Positions 1-9,815 of a stretch of 64,000 nucleotides of DNA are shown piece after piece. The DNA lies in contig NZ_JACCBW010000001.1 in the NCBI RefSeq assembly GCF_013410035.1, positions 1,426,001 through 1,490,000 of the forward strand. The letters run 5' to 3'. A model generated the notes under the pieces. The model worked only from the letters and a program-made list of their open reading frames with translations. It searched no databases and was not told the DNA's origin. A program made the position numbers and the translations under genes. Positions within the stretch are counted from its first letter, which is position 1. The number at the start of each line of letters is the position of its first letter. This DNA is from Nocardioides cavernae. Its GTDB lineage: Bacteria; Actinomycetota; Actinomycetes; Propionibacteriales; Nocardioidaceae.

Positions 1-1
1 C

Positions 2-319
2 TCATCGGATCCTCCTGCCGATCTCGTCGAAGTGCGCGCCGACGGTGTCGTCGATGAAGCTGAACGTGTCGGCCAGTCCCGTGACGGTCTCGGCGCAGTC
101 GTCGAGCGCCCCCTCCATCGCCGCGGCGGCCACCTGGCCGGCCGTCTGGAGCGGGAACATCGCCGGCCCGACGAGGAGGGAGCCGATGCTGCCGAACATG
201 CCGGAGGTGAAGCTGACCTGACCGGCGGCGGCCGTGGCCTCACCGGCCTTGCGGGAGAGGCTGCGCACGCGGTTGGCGTGGGCCCGCATCTCGCCGGGGT
301 CCACGAAGATGTCGGTCAT
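2..319 (-). CDS. EspC-like (DUF2580) type VII secretion-associated small protein
   Basis: This 105-residue helical protein resembles the EspC/DUF2580 family of small proteins found with ESX (type VII) secretion loci. It opens with the typical short lead MTDIFVDPGEMRAHANRV and has a Gly/Ala-rich middle with no Cys and no signal peptide. Its start overlaps the stop of the upstream YbaB-like gene by four bases (ATGA), so the two are translationally coupled. At its own stop the bases again read ATGA: another minus-strand gene starts at position 5 and runs off the left edge. By analogy that gene could encode a larger secreted effector, but it cannot be seen. The family call rests on overall pattern and context; a secretion role is inferred. 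Confidence 0.6.
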   Translation of the reverse strand: MTDIFVDPGEMRAHANRVRSLSRKAGEATAAAGQVSFTSGMFGSIGSLLVGPAMFPLQTAGQVAAAAMEGALDDCAETVTGLADTFSFIDDTVGAHFDEIGRRIR

Positions 320-702
320 CGGTCGTCGTCCTCCTCGTAGCCGTAGCGGTCGCGGTAGGCCTGGGTGAACTGGGCCACCGACGGGGACCCGGCACCGTAG
401 ATCTCGGTGCCGATCTGCTCGACGTGGAAGCTCAGCCGACGCTGGGCCTGGCGGAGGGCCTCGAGCACGTCCGCGGCGACCTGCGACCCCGACAGCTCGC
501 GCAGGTCGTCGGTGATGACGATGGACTGCACCTGGCCGGTGCCGTCGACGCTCACCCGGGCGACCTCGTCGGACGAGGTGCCCTCGACGGAGAGGTGCTC
601 GCTGCGGGTGGCGAACTGCTGGGCCTGGTCGAGCTTGTCGAGGGCCGCGTCAGCCTGCGCGTCGATCGTGGCCAGCACGGCCTCGAGTCGCGACATGGAC
701 AT
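316..702 (-). CDS. YbaB/EbfC-family nucleoid-associated-like protein
   Basis: The 128-residue product has the YbaB layout: an N-terminal coiled helix (about residues 5-35) followed by a beta segment with the pattern VSVDGTGQVQSIVITDD (about 50-66) and a C-terminal helix. YbaB proteins are small DNA-binding dimers. Diverged copies like this one are common next to WXG100/EspC genes in actinobacteria, where the function is unknown. Two in-frame ATGs lie at 702 and 696; the first follows a GGGAGC Shine-Dalgarno-like stretch. It overlaps the downstream EspC-like gene by four bases. An acidic tail (EEDDD) ends the protein. DNA binding is a family property and was not shown for this subgroup. Confidence 0.65.
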   Translation of the reverse strand: MSMSRLEAVLATIDAQADAALDKLDQAQQFATRSEHLSVEGTSSDEVARVSVDGTGQVQSIVITDDLRELSGSQVAADVLEALRQAQRRLSFHVEQIGTEIYGAGSPSVAQFTQAYRDRYGYEEDDDR

Positions 703-793
703 GGGTGCTCCCGGGGTTGTGGGTGTACGACGGTCGGGGCGGCGGCCGGTCGACGACCCGGCCGGTGCCCCGCGCCCGTCGTCTTCCCGTCCC

Positions 794-799
794 TATGCT
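794..799 (+). promoter_or_regulatory. -10 element TATGCT of a probable leaderless promoter
   Basis: TATGCT matches the actinobacterial -10 consensus TANNNT and ends 8 bases before the ATG at 808. The expected transcription start is therefore at or next to the start codon. No Shine-Dalgarno sequence is present, which supports a leaderless mRNA. Confidence 0.5.
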
Positions 800-807
800 T
801 GCGAAAC

Positions 808-1332
808 ATGGAAGGCACCGAACTGCCCCAGCGTCATACCTTGGTCTACGTCCTGGTGGCCGCGGCTGTCGTCCTGGCCGTGCCGTGCGCGCGGATGGCG
901 TGGCGTGCGCTCGGCCTGTCGGGCGGCGCGGCCGCCGGCGGCTGGGCGATGACGGTCGTGATGGTGGGGCTGCTCGTCGTGGTGCCGCTGCTGCTGGCGC
1001 GCAGCATCCAGACCCGTCACACCTACGTCTCGGACGAGGCGGTGACGGTCGTCAGGTCCGGTGGGGTCAGCCAGCGGATCGCCTTCGCCGACCTCACCGA
1101 GGTGAGGGTCCGCTTCTCGGGCCGCGGCGGCGACGCGCTGCGCAACGACCAGGTCTTCCTGCTCGGCCCGAACAGCTCCGGACGTGCCGGTGTGGTGGTG
1201 TCCCGGTTCCACGTCGACACGCTCCAGCCGCTCCTGCAGCGCCTGGCCGCCGAGGTCGAGCGCCGCCCCGGCCTGCTGGCCACCGACGTCGAGCGCAGCT
1301 ACTTCCAGCACGCCTTGACCACCGCCCCCTGA
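808..1332 (+). CDS. Small membrane protein with PH-like domain
   Basis: This is a 174-residue protein with two predicted membrane helices (about residues 10-30 and 45-66) followed by a soluble beta-rich region (about 70-170). That region resembles the bacterial PH-like domains often annotated as PH domain-containing protein. In it, TYVSDEAVTVVR and ISQRIAF-type strands are followed by LTEVRVRF, the usual PH-like beta pattern. The ATG at 808 was chosen because it directly follows a -10 hexamer. The gene is divergent from the YbaB-like gene, separated by 105 bases. Function is unknown; a membrane-anchored structural or sensory role is only a guess. Confidence 0.6.
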   Translation: MEGTELPQRHTLVYVLVAAAVVLAVPCARMAWRALGLSGGAAAGGWAMTVVMVGLLVVVPLLLARSIQTRHTYVSDEAVTVVRSGGVSQRIAFADLTEVRVRFSGRGGDALRNDQVFLLGPNSSGRAGVVVSRFHVDTLQPLLQRLAAEVERRPGLLATDVERSYFQHALTTAP

Positions 1333-1383
1333 CGCTCGGCCGGCGGAGGCCCGGGTGCGAGGCCGGTGCGACCCGCGGCCCGC

Positions 1384-3525
<2,142 letters not shown>

Positions 3526-3551
3526 GGGTCCTGTCTACCAACCGGCACCGA

Positions 3552-3593
3552 CGTCCGTGCCGCCGCATCCACAGGGACGCGGCGGCACGGACG
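3552..3593 (-). terminator. Hairpin terminator after the lipase gene
   Basis: Perfect 15-base inverted arms (3552-3566 and 3579-3593) enclose a 12-base loop, 6 bases after the lipase stop on the minus strand. There is no T-run, as is common in high-GC actinobacteria. Confidence 0.6.
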
Positions 3594-3598
3594 GCGGG

Positions 3599-4609
3599 TC
3601 AGCGATGCGTGGTCCGGGCGACGAACCGGTCGATGTCGACACCGGCCCTGCGGGCGGCCTTGCGGGCCGCGGGCGTGGTCAGGTCGGGGACGACGAAGAG
3701 CTCGGGCTCGATGCTGCGGTCGGCTGCAGCGTACTGCTGCTGCAGGGCGGCCTGCTCGCCGGCGGAGGCGTCGGCCGCGGCCACGACCTGCGGGGTGACC
3801 GCCAGGGCAGCTCCGGTGAGGAGCGGGCTCACGGTCGGGGTGTAGCCGGAGGCGTGGCCGACGACCTTGGGGTGGAAGCTCTCGCTGATCGGGTTGGAGA
3901 GGCCGTTGATCCACTCGGCGTCGTCGCAGACCGCGTGGCCGACGAAGGCATTGGTGGGGTTGGCGAAGGTGAACCCGGCGCTGGCCGCGGCCGTGGCGAG
4001 GCGGCCGTTGAGGAGGTCGGCCGTCTGGTTGAGCCGCGCCTCCTCGGCCGGGGAGAACCACGTGAAGGCGTTGCAGTCCTCGCCGTTGAAGATCCGCGGG
4101 TAGCCGACGACGACCACGCGGGCGTACGGCGCGCGGCTGCGGATGCTGGAGTAGAGCGTGCTCAGACGGGCGGGCAGCGTGGCGGAGATGAAGGACTGCG
4201 CGGTGTTGATCGCACCGTCGCAGTTGCTCATCCACCCCGGCTGCGCGCACTCGGTGAGCACGTCGGCGAAGCCCGCGTCGTTGCCGCCGACGGAGATCGA
4301 GACATAGCTCGTCGCGCTCGTCAGCGCCGAGAGCTGGGTGTTGGTGACGTCGGTGATCGTGGCGCCCGAGCACGCGCGGAAGTTGAGGGCGTAGCCCCGG
4401 GCCGCGGCGATCAGGCTGGGGTAGGCCGAGGTCGAACGCTGGCAGCTCGTGCCGTCGGCGACGTAGGAGCGGGTGCCGGTGCCCGAGGAGTAGGAGTCAC
4501 CGAGGGCGACGTAGCCGGGGGCGGCGGCCTGGGCGGGCTGGAGCAGGAGCGGCGTGAGCAGCCCGGCGAGTGCGGTGCCGAGCACCGCGAGGCGTGACGT
4601 GCGATTCAT
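3599..4609 (-). CDS. Secreted SGNH/GDSL-type esterase or lipase
   Basis: This 336-residue protein resembles secreted actinobacterial SGNH hydrolases such as the Streptomyces SCO1725-type lipases. An N-terminal Sec signal (residues 1-28, ending QAAA) precedes the catalytic domain. The GDSYSSG block I (about 37-43) holds the nucleophile serine, the oxyanion Gly/Asn lie in SVGGNDAGF (about 106), and the C-terminal SESFHPKVVGH holds the catalytic histidine. Cysteines in pairs suggest disulfides. The C-terminal ~60 residues form an extra helical tail. The ATG is preceded by GGAGG. The gene is transcribed alone, bounded by hairpins on both sides. The substrate (lipid ester or polysaccharide ester) cannot be told. 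Confidence 0.85.
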   Translation of the reverse strand: MNRTSRLAVLGTALAGLLTPLLLQPAQAAAPGYVALGDSYSSGTGTRSYVADGTSCQRSTSAYPSLIAAARGYALNFRACSGATITDVTNTQLSALTSATSYVSISVGGNDAGFADVLTECAQPGWMSNCDGAINTAQSFISATLPARLSTLYSSIRSRAPYARVVVVGYPRIFNGEDCNAFTWFSPAEEARLNQTADLLNGRLATAAASAGFTFANPTNAFVGHAVCDDAEWINGLSNPISESFHPKVVGHASGYTPTVSPLLTGAALAVTPQVVAAADASAGEQAALQQQYAAADRSIEPELFVVPDLTTPAARKAARRAGVDIDRFVARTTHR

Positions 4610-4627
4610 CTGTGGTCCTCCGGGACA

Positions 4628-4649
4628 GGGGCCACCCGAGTGTGGCCCC
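4628..4649 (-). terminator. Hairpin terminator after the ComB-like gene
   Basis: GGGGCCAC (4628-4635) pairs with GTGGCCCC (4642-4649) around a 6-base loop. It lies downstream of the phosphatase gene ending at 4705 and upstream of the lipase start. Confidence 0.45.
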
Positions 4650-4704
4650 GATCACAGTAGGGACACCCACCGACGCTCCACCAGACCGAACGGTCGGAAA
4701 GTCC

Positions 4705-5511
4705 CTAGATCCGCCGCAGCCGCGGGCCGGGGGGCACCAGGTCGGCGGCGTCGCGGAACGACTCGCCCACGAGCACCGGCACGACCTGGCTCACGTCGTG
4801 CTGCGCGGCGATCTCCACGTCGGCGACGAACCCGGCGTCGGTGAGCTCGCGGCCCGAGGCGCAGTGGAGCAGGTCGAACGGCAGCACCGTCGCCTGCCAC
4901 GCGGCCATCGCCGTCCGCGCCTCCGGGCTGGCCTCCGCCTCGGCCTCCCGGTCGAGCGCCGCCAGCACCGCCCCGGCTCCCCACAGGTCCTCGACGGCGG
5001 GGCGGAGGGTGTCGTCGTGCCACCGCTCGCCGGCGGGGACGACCACCACGCTCGCGCCGTCGGCGACCTTGGGCGCCAGCCACCGAGCCACCGCGGTGGC
5101 GTTGCGCAGGCAGGCGCCGACGACCTGGGCGCCGGACTCGGCCAGCGCGAAGGCGATCGTCGAGCCGTTGGGCGAGGGCAGCACCAGCCGCTGTAGGCCC
5201 TCGACCTCGGCCAGGCTCGCGGGCGAGAGCGAGACGTGCCGGGCGTCGCCTCGCGACCGGGCCTCGAACCGCCCGATGGCCAGGGTCGCCCCGTGGCGCA
5301 TCGCGTGCTCGGCCGCCCGCGCGTCGCGCCACCGGAACGGGAAGACCTCGACGCCGCGCTCGACGGCGACGCTCAGCGTGGTGGTGAAGGAGAGGACGTC
5401 GACCACGACCGCGTAGTCCGCGGGCACGGCTTCGGCACCCGTCGGCCCCCACTCCATGCGGAGCCGGTAGGTGGACTGGTCGTGGCCCGGCAGCGTCACG
5501 CGGTCATTCAA
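4705..5511 (-). CDS. ComB-like 2-phosphosulfolactate phosphatase family protein
   Basis: This 268-residue protein belongs to the ComB family. ComB hydrolyses 2-phosphosulfolactate in coenzyme M synthesis in methanogens. The N-terminal VVVDVLSFTTTLSVAVERG (about 32-50) is the family signature with the metal-binding Asp, and LPSPNGSTIAF (about 111-121) is a second conserved block. Actinobacteria do not make coenzyme M, so the true substrate is unknown and is probably another phosphorylated hydroxy acid. The reading frame opens with TTG at 5511, preceded by GGTGGAG; a GTG at 5499 is the alternative. It lies 18 bases downstream of the M13 peptidase gene, and the two may be cotranscribed. Confidence 0.8.
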   Translation of the reverse strand: MNDRVTLPGHDQSTYRLRMEWGPTGAEAVPADYAVVVDVLSFTTTLSVAVERGVEVFPFRWRDARAAEHAMRHGATLAIGRFEARSRGDARHVSLSPASLAEVEGLQRLVLPSPNGSTIAFALAESGAQVVGACLRNATAVARWLAPKVADGASVVVVPAGERWHDDTLRPAVEDLWGAGAVLAALDREAEAEASPEARTAMAAWQATVLPFDLLHCASGRELTDAGFVADVEIAAQHDVSQVVPVLVGESFRDAADLVPPGPRLRRI

Positions 5512-5529
5512 CCGGCTCCACCGTCCCGA

Positions 5530-7479
5530 TCACCAGATCCGGACGCGTCCCTCGGGCTCGAGCCAGAGGCCGTCGCCGGGCTGCGTCTCGAAGACCTCGT
5601 GGAACTCGTCGAGGTTGCGCACGATGTTGGCGCGGAACTCGGCCGGGCTGTGGGGGTCGATCGTGAGGTACTGCAGCTCCTGCTCCTTGCGGCGCTTGGT
5701 GCGCCACACGTGGCTCCAGTTGAGGAAGAGCGTGCGCCGGTCCTCGACGGAGGCGTCGCCGCCCTCGCTGATGACGTACGCCTTATGGGCGATGGTGAGC
5801 CCGCCGAGGTCGCCGATGTTCTCGCCGACGGTGAGGCTGCCGTTGACGTGCTCGCCGGGGAGGTTGCGCGGCTCGAAGGCGTCGTACTGCGCGACCAGCG
5901 CCTGCGACTTGGCCTCGAAGGCCGCCTTGTCGTCGGCGGTCCACCAGTCGTGGAGGTTGCCGTCGCCGTCGTACTGCGCGCCCTGGTCGTCGAAGCCGTG
6001 GCCGATCTCGTGGCCGATGACGGCACCGATCCCGCCGTAGTTCTCCGCCGGGTGGGCGTCGGGGCTGAAGAACGGCGGCTGCAGGATGGCGGCCGGGAAG
6101 CAGATCTCGTTGGTGCCCGGGTGGTAGTAGGCGTTCACGGTCTGGGGCAGCATCAGCCACTCGTCGCGGTCGACGGGCTGGCCCACCTTCTCGAGCTGGC
6201 GGTCGGTCTCGAACGCCGAGGCCGAGGCGACGTTGCCCATCAGGTCGTCGGCCGAGACCGTGAGGCTGGAGTAGTCGCGGAACTCCGCGGGGTAGCCGAT
6301 CTTGGGGTAGAAGCGGTCGAGCTTGTCGTACGCCTTCTGCTTGGTGTCCTCGCCCATCCAGTCGAGCGCCTCGATCGAGCGGCGGTAGGCCGTGACGAGG
6401 TTGGCGACCAGCTCGTCCATCATCTGCTTGGACCTCGGCGGGAAGTGGCGCTCGACGTAGACGCGGCCCACGGCCTCGCCGATCGCGCCCTCGACGAAGT
6501 CGACGCCGCGCTTCCACCGCGCGCGGAGCTCGGGCGTGCCGTTGAGGGTGCGGCCGTAGAAGTCGAAGTTCGCCTCGACGAACGCGTCGGGCAGGTAGGG
6601 CGCCGAGCTGCGCACGATCCGGACGTGGAGGATGTCGCGCCAGGTCTCGATCGGCGTCTCGTCGAGCACCGTCGACAGGTGGGAGAAGAAGTCGGGCTGC
6701 ATCACGATCGTGCGGCGCAGCATCTCCTCGGTGCCGCCGAGGCCCGTGACGTAGGTGACCCAGTCGAACGCCGGGCACAGCTCGAGGAGCTCCTCGAGGC
6801 TCTTGTGGTTGGTCGTCTTCTGGACGTCGCGGGTCTCAGCGGCCTCCCAGTGGCCCTCCGCCAGGCGCGTCTCGTACGCCAGCACGCGCGCGGCCGCGCC
6901 GGCCGGGTCGCCGTGCTCGCTGAGCGTCAGCAGGGTGGTGAGGTAGGCGAGGTACTTCTCGCGGATCTCGGCGAACTTGTCGTCGCGGTAGTAGGACTCG
7001 TCGGGCAGGCCGAGCCCGCCCTGGGCGAGGTAGACGATGTTGCGCGAGGCGTCGGCACGGTCGGGCGTGATGTAGGAGCCGAACAGGCCGGGCCCACCGA
7101 CCCGCTCGAAGGCACCGAGGAAGGCGGCGAGGTCGACGAGGGTCTCGATGCGCCCCGCCTGGTCGAGGAGTCCGCGGATCGGGTCGAGGCCCTTCGCGGC
7201 GATGGTCTCGGTGTCCATGAAGGAGGCGTAGAGGTCGCCGATCTTGCGCTCGTCGGCGTCGAGCTCGTCGGTCGGACGGTCTGCCAGCCCGGTGATGATG
7301 TCGCGGACCTGCTGCTCGGCGGCGTCGGCGAGCGCGATGAAGGCGCCCCAGCTCGACTTGTCGGACGGGATCTCGGTCTCGTCGAGCCACCGGCCGTTGA
7401 CGTGGCCGAACAGGTCGTCCTGAGGGCGGATGTCGGGGTTCATGCCCTCGCGGGCGGCATCGAGGATCGTCACGCGCAC
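5530..7479 (-). CDS. M13 family (neprilysin/PepO-like) zinc metallopeptidase
   Basis: M13 peptidases cleave oligopeptides with one zinc ion. The zinc motif HEIGH is at about residue 490, followed by GFDDQGAQYD. The third ligand and helper residues lie in ENIGDLGGL, and the family motif NAYYHP (substrate-binding NAYY) and C-terminal SPAEFRANIV are all present. Length (649) is usual for the bacterial family. No signal peptide or membrane anchor is visible, so a cytoplasmic enzyme is likely, as for actinobacterial PepO-like proteins. The start could be GTG at 7479 or ATG at 7443, just before NPDIRPQDDLF; neither has a convincing Shine-Dalgarno. Downstream lies the ComB-like gene; upstream lies the oxidoreductase gene, 19 bases away. 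Confidence 0.92.
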   Translation of the reverse strand: MRVTILDAAREGMNPDIRPQDDLFGHVNGRWLDETEIPSDKSSWGAFIALADAAEQQVRDIITGLADRPTDELDADERKIGDLYASFMDTETIAAKGLDPIRGLLDQAGRIETLVDLAAFLGAFERVGGPGLFGSYITPDRADASRNIVYLAQGGLGLPDESYYRDDKFAEIREKYLAYLTTLLTLSEHGDPAGAAARVLAYETRLAEGHWEAAETRDVQKTTNHKSLEELLELCPAFDWVTYVTGLGGTEEMLRRTIVMQPDFFSHLSTVLDETPIETWRDILHVRIVRSSAPYLPDAFVEANFDFYGRTLNGTPELRARWKRGVDFVEGAIGEAVGRVYVERHFPPRSKQMMDELVANLVTAYRRSIEALDWMGEDTKQKAYDKLDRFYPKIGYPAEFRDYSSLTVSADDLMGNVASASAFETDRQLEKVGQPVDRDEWLMLPQTVNAYYHPGTNEICFPAAILQPPFFSPDAHPAENYGGIGAVIGHEIGHGFDDQGAQYDGDGNLHDWWTADDKAAFEAKSQALVAQYDAFEPRNLPGEHVNGSLTVGENIGDLGGLTIAHKAYVISEGGDASVEDRRTLFLNWSHVWRTKRRKEQELQYLTIDPHSPAEFRANIVRNLDEFHEVFETQPGDGLWLEPEGRVRIW

Positions 7480-7498
7480 GACCCTAGCCCCGACGTCC

Positions 7499-8476
7499 TC
7501 AGCGCACGCGTACGACCGACTTGCCGAGGGTGCGGCGCTCGTCCATGTCGACGAGCGCCCGCCCGAAGTCGCCGAGGTCGTAGGTCGCGCCGATCGGCGG
7601 CCTGACCACGCCCGACTCGATCATCGGCGTGAGGCGGTGCCACTGCTTCTGCATGTAGCCGGGCCGGGTCATGGCGTACGCCCCCCAGCCCACGCCGCGC
7701 ACGTCGGTGTTGCCGAGCAGCAGCCGGTTCACCTTGACCTGCGGGATGCCCTGGCCCGCGGCGAAGCCGACGACGAGCACGCGACCCTGCTCGGCGAGGC
7801 AGCGCAGGGAGTCGGTGAAGGCGTCGCCGCCGACGACGTCGAGCACGACGTCGACGCCGCGGCCCCCCGTCAGGTCCTTGACCGCGTCCCTGAAGTCCGG
7901 TCCGACGACGACGTCGTCGGCTCCCGCGGCCCGGGCGAACTCCGCCTTCTGCTCGGTGCTGACGACCGCGATGGTGCGGGCGCCGAGGCCCTTGGCGACC
8001 TGCAGCGTGGCCGTGCCGACGCCGCCGGCCGCGCCGTGCACGAGGACGGTCTCGCCCTCGCGGAGGCTGCCGCGCTCCTCGAGCGCGAACAGGGCGGTGA
8101 GGTAGTTCATCGGCAGCGCGGCACCCTCGTCGTACGACAGCGCGTCGGGCAGCGCGAACGTGAAGGTCACCGGGTTCGCCACCTGCTCGGCGGCACCTCC
8201 GTGGAGGTTCACGCCCGCGACGCGCTGGCCGACGGTGAAGCCGCTCGACTCCGGCGAGCCCGGGTCGAGCACCACCCCCGCGAAGTCGACGCCGAGGGTG
8301 AACGGCGGCTCCGGCTTGAACTGGTACTCCCCCCGGCTGAGCAGGAGGTCGGGGAAGGCGATGCCGACGCGGTGCACCTCGACCAGGACCACGTCGTGGC
8401 CCGGGGCGGGCGGGTCGACCTCGCGGACCTCGACGTCGGTGGGACCGGTGAGCGTGACGACCTGGACTGCCTTCAT
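7499..8476 (-). CDS. NADPH:quinone oxidoreductase-like zinc-independent MDR protein
   Basis: This 325-residue medium-chain dehydrogenase/reductase belongs to the quinone oxidoreductase group, which reduces quinones or enones with NADPH. The N-terminal GroES-like domain (about 1-115) includes HRVGIAFPDLL. The nucleotide-binding motif GAAGGVGTATLQVAK lies at about 140-155, and VLDVVGG follows. The catalytic-zinc cysteine/histidine set is lacking, which fits a reductase. The ATG at 8476 was chosen because homologues begin MKAVQV and because a TAGGCT -10 element ends seven bases upstream with no Shine-Dalgarno. A structured repeat element lies between this gene and the upstream M15 gene. Confidence 0.87.
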   Translation of the reverse strand: MKAVQVVTLTGPTDVEVREVDPPAPGHDVVLVEVHRVGIAFPDLLLSRGEYQFKPEPPFTLGVDFAGVVLDPGSPESSGFTVGQRVAGVNLHGGAAEQVANPVTFTFALPDALSYDEGAALPMNYLTALFALEERGSLREGETVLVHGAAGGVGTATLQVAKGLGARTIAVVSTEQKAEFARAAGADDVVVGPDFRDAVKDLTGGRGVDVVLDVVGGDAFTDSLRCLAEQGRVLVVGFAAGQGIPQVKVNRLLLGNTDVRGVGWGAYAMTRPGYMQKQWHRLTPMIESGVVRPPIGATYDLGDFGRALVDMDERRTLGKSVVRVR

Positions 8477-8483
8477 GGCGGGG

Positions 8484-8489
8484 AGCCTA
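8484..8489 (-). promoter_or_regulatory. -10 element TAGGCT of a probable leaderless promoter
   Basis: On the minus strand TAGGCT is followed by seven bases and then the ATG at 8476. The spacing puts the transcription start on the start codon. Confidence 0.5.
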
Positions 8490-8501
8490 CGACCGGCTGG
8501 A

Positions 8502-8572
8502 GTCACCGGATGTCCGGGGACCGCCCTGCTTCGAGGTGGAGATCTCGACCTCGGAGCACGCATCTCGGGTGC
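8502..8572. repeat. Structured repeat element B, copy 1
   Basis: This element shares three blocks with 45409-45479, ungapped and in the same order and spacing. The blocks are GTCACCGGATGTCCGG plus a GACCGCC end, AGGTGGAGATCTCGACC, and CTCGGGTGC. Between them lie 8- and 13-base segments that differ in sequence but still pair. In this copy 8527-8537 pairs with 8548-8558 around a GAGATCTC core, with one G-T wobble at 8531/8554. A first hairpin, 8502-8510 with 8513-8521, has one mismatch. The element begins 6 bases after the stop of the M15 gene when read on the minus strand. It does not look coding. Confidence 0.75.
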
Positions 8573-8578
8573 GAAGCC

Positions 8579-9802
8579 TCAGCCGACCCGCTTCACCTCG
8601 GCCAGCTCGAAGTGCATCGGGTCGGTCCAGCGCCAGTCGCCGCCCCACGCGAAGCCCCAGGTCTTGAAGATCGCCACCACGTCGTGGTCCATCTCGCCGA
8701 CGGTGCCGCGCTGGTTGCCCGGGACGTTGAGGTCGAGCGCGAGCCCGAAGGCGTGGTTGGACAGCGTCGTGGAGCCGGCGATGAAGCGCGGGTAGTAGCA
8801 CCCGGCGTACTCGCCCGGGTCGATCTCGCCGGCCAGCCCGCGCTGCTGCACCTCGAGCAGCGCGGCGCGCAGCTGCGGGAAGAGGTCCTTGTGGCAGGTG
8901 ACGGTGCCCAGGATCGGCACCGCCTCGGTGCGGATGTTGGCCGCCACCCAGGCGGGGTCCGGGCTGATCCGGCCGCCGCCGGCGACCTGGTAGCGGTAGG
9001 TGCCGACGAGGCTGCCGAGCGTGCCGCCGGTGGGGATCGCGGTGAGCCTGGCGTCCGGGTCGAGGCCGATGCGGGAGGCCACGTCGAGCATCTGGACCGA
9101 CGCGTCCTTGCCGACGAGCGACTGGAGCTTCCTCCGGATCGTCGCGGGCGCGAAGCCGTCGGTGGAGATGAGCAGGCCGTTGTCGTCGGCCATCCCGATG
9201 TCCTCCGCCCACGCGGTGTTGACGACCATGTCGACGGTGGGGATCTGGGGGGTGTACGCCCCCACGTGCAGGGTGGGTGCGTCGTCGTCGGTCCCGAGAC
9301 GGATCATCCCGGCCTCGTCGGCCAGGCGCCGGGCGACGGTGCGGTCGATCGCCAGCTCGCCGCCGGCGACGCGGTCCCACGCCTCCTGGAAGTCGGCCAC
9401 GTCCGCCTGCGTGAAGTGGCGGTAGTCGCCCGGGTCGACGGACGCCACCGTGAGGACCCTGTTCTCCAGGCTGACCTGCCCGAGGCCGATCCGCTCCGTG
9501 TGCGCGACCTGCTCGAGGTCGTCGATCTCGTCCAGCAGGGCGTCGTCGATGGGCTCGTCCCACTGGACGAGGATGTCCGCGCTCCACAGGCGTCCGTCGC
9601 GCTTCCCCGGGGGTTCGACCGCGTGCGCGGGGTCCGCCACCGGCGCCGCCGACGGCTCGCCCGTCGCAGTGCCCGTGGCCGCGGCGGACGTCGGGGCGGG
9701 GTCCGGCGTCGGCTCGGCCGGGTCGCTGCACGCCGAGACCAGGCCGGCGAGCAGCACGAGGGCGACGACCCCCGCCGGCCCTGACCCCCGTCGTACGCGC
9801 AT
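8579..9802 (-). CDS. M15 family (VanY-like) peptidase lipoprotein
   Basis: This 407-residue protein starts with a lipoprotein signal: Arg-rich n-region, hydrophobic core, and lipobox VSAC with Cys at about residue 25. A Pro/Thr-rich linker follows, then a ~150-residue region without a clear family, and a C-terminal M15 D-Ala-D-Ala carboxypeptidase domain. The domain is recognised by SNHAFGLALDLN (about 346-357, zinc His and Asp) and WTDPMHFE (about 390, third zinc ligand). It should trim or cleave peptidoglycan stem peptides outside the membrane. The ATG at 9802 follows a TAGCCT -10 element that overlaps the stop of the upstream MFS gene, so the gene has its own promoter. Confidence 0.85.
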   Translation of the reverse strand: MRVRRGSGPAGVVALVLLAGLVSACSDPAEPTPDPAPTSAAATGTATGEPSAAPVADPAHAVEPPGKRDGRLWSADILVQWDEPIDDALLDEIDDLEQVAHTERIGLGQVSLENRVLTVASVDPGDYRHFTQADVADFQEAWDRVAGGELAIDRTVARRLADEAGMIRLGTDDDAPTLHVGAYTPQIPTVDMVVNTAWAEDIGMADDNGLLISTDGFAPATIRRKLQSLVGKDASVQMLDVASRIGLDPDARLTAIPTGGTLGSLVGTYRYQVAGGGRISPDPAWVAANIRTEAVPILGTVTCHKDLFPQLRAALLEVQQRGLAGEIDPGEYAGCYYPRFIAGSTTLSNHAFGLALDLNVPGNQRGTVGEMDHDVVAIFKTWGFAWGGDWRWTDPMHFELAEVKRVG

Positions 9803-9809
9803 GCCGCTC

Positions 9810-9815
9810 AGGCTA
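9810..9815 (-). promoter_or_regulatory. -10 element TAGCCT overlapping the MFS stop codon
   Basis: On the minus strand TAGCCT lies seven bases before the ATG at 9802. Its first three bases are the stop codon (TAG) of the upstream transporter gene. Confidence 0.45.

Noticed and set aside
5236..7605. A 789-codon plus-strand frame across the M13 peptidase and ComB-like genes
   Set aside because: It is a shadow frame opposite clear enzymes, with skewed composition and no known motif.
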